The position numbers and the translations under genes were made by a program. Positions 32,805 through 38,312 of a stretch of DNA of 38,803 nucleotides are shown here, piece after piece. Source of the stretch: a virus; the IMG/VR virus record IMGVR_UViG_3300025131_006363, positions 1 to 38,803 of that record; one strand, 5' to 3'. Numbering within the stretch: position 1 is the first letter of the stretch; the number at the start of each line of letters is the position of its first letter. Under the pieces are notes generated by a model, which worked only from the letters and a program-made list of their open reading frames with translations, was not told where the DNA came from and did no database searches.

Positions 32805-33586
32805 TGATTAAAAATGAAGAATTGATTCGCACTTATGCCCCTGCGGCGTTTGCTACGGAGCCCGAAGATGGTAGAGTATCTGACCGATACTCTTTCCTCC
32901 CTACTACTGATATTCTGGAGATCCTTCAGGATGAGGGTTGGACTGCTTGGAAAGCCCAACAAGTGAGGGCTCGTACATGGTCTAAGGACCATGCCAAACA
33001 CATTATCCGACTTCGCCATGAAGATCTGGATGTTAAGTCTTTTGGTGTTGGTGACTCCTTCCCTGAGATGCTTCTTATGAATGCTCACAATGGTCTGGGC
33101 AGTTATGACCTGATGGCTGGTATTTTCCGCATGATTTGCTCTAACGGAATGGTTGTGTCTGAGTCGGACTTCGGTAAGATTCACATTCGGCACATTGGTT
33201 TTGAGCCTCAACAGGTTATTAGTGCTTCGCGTGAGCTTGTTATGAATGCTACGAGGCTTTCTGATAAGGTTAACACATGGAAAGAAGTAAATCTTACTCC
33301 TCGTTCCCAGCAGGATTTCTTTGCTGATGCTGCAAAGATTCGTTTTGAGTCCCCTAACGAGGACATTCTACAAAACATGAAGCGTGTTAGGAGAGAAGAG
33401 GATCGAGGATTTGATCTTTGGAGAACTTTTAATGTGGCGCAGGAAAACTTGTTGCGGGGAGGTTACCTTAACACCTCTACCCGTAGGCAGGTGCGACCCA
33501 TTACGAATATTCAAAAAGATGTAAAATATAATTCACAACTTTGGGATTTGGCTAGTAAATATAGTGAGGAGTATTCTTTGAACTAG
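32804..33586 (+). CDS. DUF932-like phage/plasmid protein
   Basis: A 260-aa protein with the DUF932-type segment IFRMICSNGMVVSES (107-121). The family is common in phages and plasmids, with unknown biochemical role, and often lies near replication or recombination genes. There is no catalytic motif. Translation is coupled to the preceding gene (TAATG). The end lies two bases before the next ATG. Confidence 0.75.
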   Translation: MIKNEELIRTYAPAAFATEPEDGRVSDRYSFLPTTDILEILQDEGWTAWKAQQVRARTWSKDHAKHIIRLRHEDLDVKSFGVGDSFPEMLLMNAHNGLGSYDLMAGIFRMICSNGMVVSESDFGKIHIRHIGFEPQQVISASRELVMNATRLSDKVNTWKEVNLTPRSQQDFFADAAKIRFESPNEDILQNMKRVRREEDRGFDLWRTFNVAQENLLRGGYLNTSTRRQVRPITNIQKDVKYNSQLWDLASKYSEEYSLN

Positions 33587-33588
33587 TT

Positions 33589-33948
33589 ATGACCCAATTC
33601 TTTGAAGAAGGTGAAGGCTCCCATCCTATGCATTATGATTCGGATGGGGGCTATATCACATACGCTCAAATGCAGTTTTATATGAACCGTCAAAGACCTA
33701 ATAACGGTTCTACTATTATTTCCACCGACTCCTTCTTTAAATATTATAATACTTGTAAGAGGTATAATATTATAAGCGAGTGCATGGAAGAAGAGCCAGA
33801 AAGCGCACAGCTTTCTTGGAATGAAAAGAAGGGGTGTATCATTGTTATGTTCCCTGCTGATGGTCTTGTAGCAGAAAGGTTATCTATTTTAGAGGATAGA
33901 GGTAACCCGTCCAATTTTGGTGGTGGACTGTTTGGAGAATCTGAGTGA
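33589..33948 (+). CDS. Hypothetical protein, 119 aa
   Basis: A soluble acidic protein of 119 aa with an aromatic-rich middle (FFKYYNTCKRYN). No domain is recognised. It overlaps the following ORF by four bases (GTGA). Codon use and spacing match the surrounding genes, so it is probably real. Confidence 0.6.
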   Translation: MTQFFEEGEGSHPMHYDSDGGYITYAQMQFYMNRQRPNNGSTIISTDSFFKYYNTCKRYNIISECMEEEPESAQLSWNEKKGCIIVMFPADGLVAERLSILEDRGNPSNFGGGLFGESE

Positions 33949-34178
33949 AAACTTACTTTGAATCTCTAGTGTTCTATTTCTTAGAAATGATAGGAGGAGG
34001 TATAAACTTCCTCTGTTCCTTAATTAGAGTTTACCCTAAGTTGGATTTAGGGGTAGATTACTTAGCTAAGATGTATTCTAAGCAGTACACCCAAGAAAAC
34101 GATGACCAAGTAGCTCGTAGAAGAAAACTTCATGAGGAGGGGGATACCAAATTTGCAGATGCGAAGGATATTTTATGA
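33945..34178 (+). CDS. Small protein with hydrophobic N-terminal segment, 77 aa
   Basis: A 77-aa protein from a GTG start with GGAG upstream. Residues about 7-28 are hydrophobic and could form a membrane helix; the C-terminal half is charged. It overlaps the previous stop and the next start by four bases each. Function unknown; a membrane-tethered helper is possible. Confidence 0.6.
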   Translation: MKTYFESLVFYFLEMIGGGINFLCSLIRVYPKLDLGVDYLAKMYSKQYTQENDDQVARRRKLHEEGDTKFADAKDIL

Positions 34179-34342
34179 AAAAAGGGAAACCTACTAAGGT
34201 TATTGTGAAGCACCCAAAGTCTAAGCCCGTTTCTCGGGGCAGAACAGAGAAAAAAATGAAATTAAAAAATATTCAGAGAAATCCTGAAGAATTTTATGAG
34301 TGGGAAGATGCCGATGAATTTGAAAAATTTGATAGAAGATGA
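34175..34342 (+). CDS. Small basic-acidic protein, 55 aa
   Basis: The sequence begins MKKGKPTKVIVKHPKSK and is strongly basic for 35 residues, then acidic at the end (EEFYEWEDADEFEKFD). AAGGA lies upstream of the ATG, and ATGA overlaps the preceding stop. No family is recognised. Charge segregation suggests nucleic-acid binding combined with a protein contact. Confidence 0.6.
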   Translation: MKKGKPTKVIVKHPKSKPVSRGRTEKKMKLKNIQRNPEEFYEWEDADEFEKFDRR

Positions 34343-34463
34343 AGATATGGAGCCACTTATTACTCATTTTAAGTGTTTCCCTGATGCGATAAGTTTTTCT
34401 GATTTCTCTGAATTACTTACTTATTATATAAATAAATGGAGAGGACATACAAATGCCAAGTGA
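34314..34463 (+). CDS. Small ORF overlapping both neighbours, 49 aa
   Basis: This ORF starts MNLKNLIEDEDMEPLITHFK and overlaps the previous ORF by 29 bases in another frame, and the following gene by 11. GGAAG precedes the ATG. It accounts for the bases between 34342 and 34453, otherwise non-coding. Reality is uncertain; an alternative is a leader region for the next gene. Confidence 0.45.
   Translation: MNLKNLIEDEDMEPLITHFKCFPDAISFSDFSELLTYYINKWRGHTNAK
34427..34434 (+). promoter_or_regulatory. TATAAATA element (T4-late-promoter-like)
   Basis: An exact match to the T4 late-promoter core lies 18 bases upstream of the ATG at 34453, with GGAGAGG between. It could drive the 34453-36538 genes. 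No sigma factor or sliding clamp gene is in this window to support late-type transcription, and one match may be chance. Confidence 0.3.
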
Positions 34464-34779
34464 ATACATTCTAAAGCGATCAATCATTGATGGGAATAGA
34501 ATCCAGAAAATCGCTAAAAAACTTATTGTGGAAGCGTCTGAGGATAGAGATTTAGCCTTAGATGCCTATCGTTATTTTAAAGATATGGTAGATGAGAATA
34601 ATGCGGACGGGGTTTCTAAATCTCAAATGGTAGATTGCTTAAAACTTGCACAAAATTCTAAGAGTAACACTATTAAAATCTTAGACATGATGGTAAAAAT
34701 GGAAGTGTCTAAAGAGAAGGACGAGGCGCAAGACAGTAAAGATTTTTCAGTTTTTAAGCAGTTGGACCTCAATGACTAA
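34453..34779 (+). CDS. Hypothetical helical protein, 108 aa
   Basis: A 108-aa protein, mostly helical with heptad-like leucines and charged residues (LALDAYRYFKDMVDENN). No known domain recognised. It is coupled to the downstream AAA+ ATPase by an eight-base overlap, suggesting it could be its partner or adaptor. That link is inference from position only. Confidence 0.6.
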   Translation: MPSEYILKRSIIDGNRIQKIAKKLIVEASEDRDLALDAYRYFKDMVDENNADGVSKSQMVDCLKLAQNSKSNTIKILDMMVKMEVSKEKDEAQDSKDFSVFKQLDLND

Positions 34780-36133
34780 AAAGAGTACTTTAAAGGTTTA
34801 TTGTAAAGAGCTAAACTTTGTCGCTCTTATGCATGAATTCACAACTGAAGAAGAATCTAGTGTATACCATAAGCTTAAAAAGAAAATTGAATCCGCAGAA
34901 AAGACATTCTTAGTTAAGAATTATGTAGAGTACCTTCTTAAGTGTGTGCTTGTGGAGGGGAAAGATTTAGTTATAGCTCTTAAGGATGGTTTAGATACTT
35001 CCGAGTATGAGAATGCCCTTAAGACTCTTTATGAGAGTGTTCTAAGTGCTTATCCGCACTTTTGCTTGGAAGCCATCTGCGCGGATTTAAATTCTACCCT
35101 TACAGGGGAGGACTTTCATTTTGTAATGGAGCAAATGGCGAAAGAGCTTCAAAAGCAGACTGTTAGAGAAGAGGTTCGTCATTACAAAGAAACTCCTAAG
35201 ATAAAATCACTTAGGGATATTGAGAATACTAGACGATACCTCAACCGTGTAGTCATAGGGCAAGAGGAAGCTGTGTCTACTGTGGTTAATTCATTGAAGG
35301 TAATTGCTGCTGGCTTAAAGAATTTTACTTCCTTATTCTTTGTAGGTCCTACAGGAGTAGGCAAGACCAAGTTAGCGAAGGAGGTAGCTGGAAGATATAC
35401 TCCCCATTTTTTTAAAATTAATTGCGCTGAGTATATTGGTAAGCATGAATACTCTAAGTTAATAGGGGCTCCTCCAGGGTATGTGGGGCATACGGATAAG
35501 AGCGTCTTGGCTGAAAAAGCTGAGGAATCTAATCGGTGGGTCTTCTTGTTTGATGAGATCGAGAAAGCTGACAGTAAGTTTTATGATTTCCTTCTCTCAT
35601 TGTTGGATGAAGGGTATTGTACTGACAATATGGGAACTTCTTTGGATTTCTCTGAGTCTATCTTTATCTTCACATCTAATCAAGGACTCAAGGACTTGCG
35701 AATAGGAGAAAAAAAGTTAGGATTTGATAGGAAGGTTATTACCTACTCTGATTCAAAGGAAGATGTTGTGAAAGCATTAAAAGGTGAGTTTAACCCTGAG
35801 TTTTTAAATAGGATCGACCATCAGGTGTTCTTTAATGAAATTGATGAGGCATCAGCAAAAAAGATTGCCTCCCTAGAGTTAAAATGCTTACCAATTAAAC
35901 GAACTGCCGCTCTTCTAAGCTATATAATAAGGAAAGCTTACTCCAGAGAGTACGGCGCAAGGAAGATTGCAAAGTTCATCCAAAATGATATCTCTCTAGA
36001 GTTAGCAGACGCTATTTTAACAGATAAGGGGGAGGATGGCAAGATAATCTATGTCCCTCGCTTTGTTAAAGGAAAGCTTATCATAGAATCCAATAAGAAA
36101 AAGGAATTAAATCATGGGAATGAATCGTCTTAA
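34772..36133 (+). CDS. ClpA/ClpB-like AAA+ ATPase with a novel N-terminal domain
   Basis: A 453-aa protein with one complete AAA+ module of the Clp/Hsp100 D2 type: Walker A GPTGVGKT (192-199), pore loop GAPPGYVG (232-239), Walker B FLFDE (258-262), sensor 1 N303, arginine finger R347 (NPEFLNRID) and sensor 2 GARKI (395-399). Residues 1-150 show no recognised domain. No ClpP-docking IGF/L loop is evident, so it may unfold or remodel proteins without degrading them. Targets could be replication or virion proteins. Confidence 0.85.
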   Translation: MTKKSTLKVYCKELNFVALMHEFTTEEESSVYHKLKKKIESAEKTFLVKNYVEYLLKCVLVEGKDLVIALKDGLDTSEYENALKTLYESVLSAYPHFCLEAICADLNSTLTGEDFHFVMEQMAKELQKQTVREEVRHYKETPKIKSLRDIENTRRYLNRVVIGQEEAVSTVVNSLKVIAAGLKNFTSLFFVGPTGVGKTKLAKEVAGRYTPHFFKINCAEYIGKHEYSKLIGAPPGYVGHTDKSVLAEKAEESNRWVFLFDEIEKADSKFYDFLLSLLDEGYCTDNMGTSLDFSESIFIFTSNQGLKDLRIGEKKLGFDRKVITYSDSKEDVVKALKGEFNPEFLNRIDHQVFFNEIDEASAKKIASLELKCLPIKRTAALLSYIIRKAYSREYGARKIAKFIQNDISLELADAILTDKGEDGKIIYVPRFVKGKLIIESNKKKELNHGNESS

Positions 36134-36326
36134 CCGTCATGTGTTAGCCCGTTTAGGGAAGAAAGAGAAATTAACCGCAGGAAAAGCTAACCGTGGAGAT
36201 GCTAAAATTAGGACTCCCTCTGAGAGGAATGGTTCCTTACTTGGTTTAGAGGAGGTAGCTCCTGCTCCTGCTCCTGCACCCAAAGCAAAAAAGAAAACTA
36301 CAAAGAAAAAGTCTACTAAAAAATGA
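36114..36326 (+). CDS. Small basic protein with Ala-Pro and Lys-rich tail, 70 aa
   Basis: A 70-aa protein ending in an APAPAPKAKKK-type repeat and further KKK clusters. It begins MGMNRLNRHVLARLGKK; AAGGA lies 7-8 bases upstream of ATG 36114, which overlaps the ClpA-like gene by 20 bases. ATG 36120 is possible. The composition resembles histone-tail-like DNA-binding proteins. Function unknown; internal head or DNA-condensing protein is a possibility. Confidence 0.6.
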   Translation: MGMNRLNRHVLARLGKKEKLTAGKANRGDAKIRTPSERNGSLLGLEEVAPAPAPAPKAKKKTTKKKSTKK

Positions 36327-36538
36327 ACACCTTCAAGAGAGTGCTTAAGCTGTTAGAGGGTGAGGATGAACGAGCGGTAATCCGTCGAAGAAAGGCAGCA
36401 GATGTTAAGTCGGGTCGCATGAGCAAGAAGCAGCGGATTGCCAGAGCCTTCGTTAAAGCCAAGAGACAAGGACGCACCAAGACTTCCTCATCTCTAATGT
36501 CTCGTTATATGGAAATGGAAGGGGAAAAGAAAAAATAA
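36323..36538 (+). CDS. Small basic protein, possible DNA-binding or internal head protein
   Basis: A 71-aa protein, rich in Lys and Arg. Its N-terminus MNTFKRVLKLLEGED closely resembles that of the minus-strand protein at 37660-37929 (MSNFKKLLKVIEEKA). An LLE/G sequence at residues 10-13 fits the L/I-x-E cleavage pattern of T4 prohead proteases, so the start might be a removable capsid-targeting peptide. That is speculation. It overlaps the previous stop by four bases. Confidence 0.6.
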   Translation: MNTFKRVLKLLEGEDERAVIRRRKAADVKSGRMSKKQRIARAFVKAKRQGRTKTSSSLMSRYMEMEGEKKK

Positions 36539-36568
36539 CTTTGTTTATTTTTAAGCCCACAGTAGCTC

Positions 36569-36574
36569 TATAAT
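36569..36574 (+). promoter_or_regulatory. Candidate -10 box for small RNA/tRNA unit
   Basis: TATAAT lies in the longest non-coding stretch, preceded only by a weak A/T-rich -35 region. The predicted start, about 36581, coincides with the first stem-loop of the putative RNA. It could also serve the tRNA genes through read-through of the following terminator. Confidence 0.4.
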
Positions 36575-36579
36575 ATTAC

Positions 36580-36678
36580 GCTGTCGGTTGGTGATAGCAA
36601 TCTGTTCTTTGTACAGAAACTCCTATGAGAGAGAGGGATTTACGATCTTCATAAACGCATCCCTCTCTCTCCTTTTTT
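36580..36678 (+). ncRNA. Putative structured small RNA, about 98 nt
   Basis: Three stem-loops can be drawn in a row. The first pairs GCTGTC (36580-36585) with GATAGC (36593-36598), with one G-U pair and a 7-base loop. The second pairs TCTGT (36601-36605) with ACAGA (36613-36617), again with a 7-base loop. The third is the terminator. The linker contains CTCCT (36620-36624), complementary to a Shine-Dalgarno. A TATAAT box sits immediately upstream. No ORF covers the region. Promoter-to-terminator arrangement suggests an independent transcript; it is not similar to an RNA family I know. Confidence 0.4.
36627..36678 (+). terminator. Strong Rho-independent terminator
   Basis: A perfect 13-bp inverted repeat GAGAGAGAGGGAT (36627-36639) with ATCCCTCTCTCTC (36659-36671), a 19-base loop and a following CTTTTTTG. 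It closes the small-RNA unit just 4 bases before tRNA-Ile. It may also end transcripts from the 32571-36538 gene group. Confidence 0.85.
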
Positions 36679-36681
36679 GTT

Positions 36682-36758
36682 GGGACAGTAGCTCAGTCGG
36701 TTAGAGCGCAGTCCTTATAAGGCTGTAGTCGATGGTTCAAGTCCATCCTGTCCTACCA
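36682..36758 (+). tRNA. tRNA-Ile (anticodon UAU)
   Basis: A complete cloverleaf of 77 bases including encoded CCA. Acceptor stem GGGACAG pairs with CTGTCCT (first pair G-U), D-stem GCTC/GAGC, anticodon stem CAGTC/GGCTG with loop CTTATAA giving UAU, and T-arm GATGG-TTCAAGT-CCATC. It reads AUA codons, which most bacteria decode with a lysidine-modified CAU tRNA. Presumably offsets poor host decoding of AUA. Confidence 0.93.
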
Positions 36759-36811
36759 GTATAATGCATAGCTACATTTTTAGAAATAGAATACGGTTGG
36801 CTAAAATATAC

Positions 36812-36888
36812 GGGATGGTAGCCCAATCGGCAGAGGCAATAGACTTAAAATCTATCAAGTGTGGGTTCGAGTCCCACCCATCCTACCA
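36812..36888 (+). tRNA. tRNA-Leu (anticodon UAA) with short variable arm
   Basis: 77 bases with encoded CCA. Acceptor GGGATGG/CCATCCT, anticodon stem ATAGA/TCTAT with loop CTTAAAA (UAA), T-arm GTGGG-TTCGAGT-CCCAC. The D-arm is Leu-like (3-bp stem, long loop). The variable region is only CAAGT, whereas bacterial Leu tRNAs have long arms. It would read UUA codons. Identity is from the anticodon; real charging is unknown. Confidence 0.88.
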
Positions 36889-36900
36889 ATACACATTAAA

Positions 36901-37260
36901 ATGAAACCTAAATATCACAAAAAAGGATGGGGATATGAACTGTGGATTCATAACACCCCTGAGTATTGTGGGAAGCTCTTGTTCTTTAAAGAGGGCAAGA
37001 GATGTTCCCTGCACTACCATGAGAAGAAGCGTGAGACATTTTACTTACAATCAGGTAAGATGCTTGTGCGCTACGCAGAGACGGATATAAGGGGAGATAT
37101 GGACGAGGAAATGGAAGAGATACTATTAACCCCAGGGGATACATTTGAAGTATACAGAGGATTGCTACACCAGATGATTGCACTAGAGGATAGTGAATTG
37201 TTTGAGTTCTCAACTGAACACTTTGAGGATGATAGTTATAGGATAGAGAAAGGAGATTAA
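36901..37260 (+). CDS. Cupin-domain protein (phosphomannose isomerase type II-like)
   Basis: A 119-aa single cupin. Metal-binding residues include H38, H40 and E45 in the motif SLHYHEKKRETFYLQSG, with H90 in the second motif. The layout resembles cupins at the C-terminus of mannose-6-phosphate isomerase/GDP-mannose pyrophosphorylase, so it might support GDP-mannose supply. The ATG at 36901 lies 12 bases after tRNA-Leu, with no good Shine-Dalgarno; the in-frame ATG at 36859 lies inside the tRNA and is rejected. Confidence 0.7.
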   Translation: MKPKYHKKGWGYELWIHNTPEYCGKLLFFKEGKRCSLHYHEKKRETFYLQSGKMLVRYAETDIRGDMDEEMEEILLTPGDTFEVYRGLLHQMIALEDSELFEFSTEHFEDDSYRIEKGD

Positions 37261-37264
37261 ATAT

Positions 37265-37573
37265 ATGAAAGATAACTTTAATAAAATCGTGCTAAGTGCT
37301 GTACTAATTCTTGCAGCGATTCTAATGATGTCTAGTTGTGTGTCTCAAGCTGAATATCATCCTGCTTGTCCTGTGTGTGGTGAGTGTTATGCTAGTGACG
37401 AGCATCTTGATGCCCATTGTGCTACTAACTTTGAAGGTGTTGAGGCTAAGTTTGGAGCCCATGATTTCTTCTTAAAAGAGGATCCTTCTCTTGTAGCTAC
37501 TAAATGTCTTACCTGTGGTATTCATTTCACTCACCCTTCATACGGTGAACACATTAAAACCTGCTGCCCATAG
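37265..37573 (+). CDS. Lipoprotein with two zinc-finger-like motifs
   Basis: A 102-aa protein. A hydrophobic signal segment (8-22) ends in a lipobox-like MSSC with C25. The mature part holds C35-x2-C38...H47-x3-H51/C52 (CPVCGECYASDEHLDAHC) and C81-x2-C84-x11-H96-x3-C100, the second with the spacing of UBZ4/C2HC fingers. Zinc fingers on a predicted lipoprotein are unusual. Its stop (TAG) shares its last base with tRNA-Arg. Possible roles include zinc binding or contact with other envelope proteins; none is established. Confidence 0.65.
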   Translation: MKDNFNKIVLSAVLILAAILMMSSCVSQAEYHPACPVCGECYASDEHLDAHCATNFEGVEAKFGAHDFFLKEDPSLVATKCLTCGIHFTHPSYGEHIKTCCP

Positions 37574-37649
37574 CTCTCGTAGCATAATTGGATAATGCAA
37601 CGGACTTCTAATCCGTAGATTTCAGGTTCGAGTCCTGACGAGAGTACCA
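37573..37649 (+). tRNA. tRNA-Arg (anticodon UCU)
   Basis: 77 bases with encoded CCA. Acceptor GCTCTCG/CGAGAGT (first pair G-U), D-stem GCAT/ATGC, anticodon stem ACGGA/TCCGT with loop CTTCTAA (UCU), T-arm TCAGG-TTCGAGT-CCTGA. It reads AGA, a codon used often in this window. The first base is shared with the stop codon of the lipoprotein gene. Confidence 0.93.
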
Positions 37650-37659
37650 CTACAGGGGA

Positions 37660-37929
37660 TTAGGTTGGTTTCTTTTTTTCTTTCTTTTTAGGTGCAGGTT
37701 TCGCAGCGGTAGGATTCTTTCGAGCTTCTTCGCCTTTCTTAACAGCCTCAAGCTCCTTCTTATTCATCCCTTGGTAATGAGTCCTCATAGCTCTACCTAA
37801 CTGTTGCAAGATGGAGGGATTACTAGCTGTCCCCCTTGCAACCCTAGATGCTGCTCTGAAGTGCAGGACTGCGCTGGAATGGGAGGCTTTTTCCTCAATT
37901 ACTTTCAATAACTTCTTAAAGTTGCTCAT
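37660..37929 (-). CDS. Small basic protein on the minus strand, 89 aa
   Basis: The only convincing minus-strand gene. An AGGTG site lies about 5 bases before its ATG (complement of 37929). The N-terminus MSNFKKLLKVIEEKA resembles that of the protein at 36323. The C-terminus is Lys/Pro-rich (KPAPKKKEKKKP). It runs toward the tRNA-Arg gene and shares a 23-base intergenic gap with the nuclease gene. DNA binding or a head protein role is possible; no family is recognised. Confidence 0.6.
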   Translation of the reverse strand: MSNFKKLLKVIEEKASHSSAVLHFRAASRVARGTASNPSILQQLGRAMRTHYQGMNKKELEAVKKGEEARKNPTAAKPAPKKKEKKKPT

Positions 37930-37936
37930 GTTTCAC

Positions 37937-37952
37937 CTATTATATATAGCTC
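37937..37952. promoter_or_regulatory. Short AT-rich divergent gap with possible -10 boxes
   Basis: The 23-base gap between divergent genes contains ATTATA (TATAAT on the minus strand, 37939-37944) and TATATA on the plus strand. It could hold -10 elements for both genes. No clear -35 or plus-strand Shine-Dalgarno is visible. Weak evidence, from sequence pattern only. Confidence 0.3.
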
Positions 37953-38312
37953 ATGTACCAATATAAAATCAAAACAATCGACCACATTGTAGATGGTGAT
38001 ACCTTCGACTGCACCGTGGACCTAGGCTTCAACATTACCCACAAAATCAGGGTGAGGATGTATGGAATTAATACACCAGAGAGTAGAACACGGGACTTGG
38101 AGGAAAAGGCCAGAGGATTAGCAAGTAAGAAGTATTTTACTGAGGTGATTACAAAATGGCTTGAAGAGGGTTCGCTCTTCGTTCATACAAAAGAGAAGGG
38201 TAAGTACGGAAGATACTTAGGTGTAGTGTTTAGCCTTAACCAAGCAGGTAGCATTAATGATTTACTAGTTGAAGAAGGATACGCAGTAAAGTATTTTGGT
38301 GGAAAGCGTTGA
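37953..38312 (+). CDS. Staphylococcal nuclease-like protein (thermonuclease fold)
   Basis: A 119-aa single OB-fold nuclease. DGDT (14-17) gives D16, RMYGINTPE (35-43) includes R35, T41 and E43, and KGKYGR gives R87; these match S. aureus nuclease residues D21, R35, E43 and R87. The usual Asp at position 40 is Asn, so calcium binding may be altered. It would cut DNA or RNA, perhaps for host DNA breakdown. No signal peptide is visible, so it probably acts in the cytoplasm. Start lacks a clear ribosome site. Confidence 0.85.
   Translation: MYQYKIKTIDHIVDGDTFDCTVDLGFNITHKIRVRMYGINTPESRTRDLEEKARGLASKKYFTEVITKWLEEGSLFVHTKEKGKYGRYLGVVFSLNQAGSINDLLVEEGYAVKYFGGKR

Noticed and set aside
32801-33211. 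A 136-aa open frame on the minus strand.
   Set aside because: It is covered by the DUF932-like gene on the + strand and has no domain or promoter.
36859-36900. An upstream ATG for the cupin gene.
   Set aside because: It lies inside tRNA-Leu; the ATG at 36901 gives a normal cupin start.
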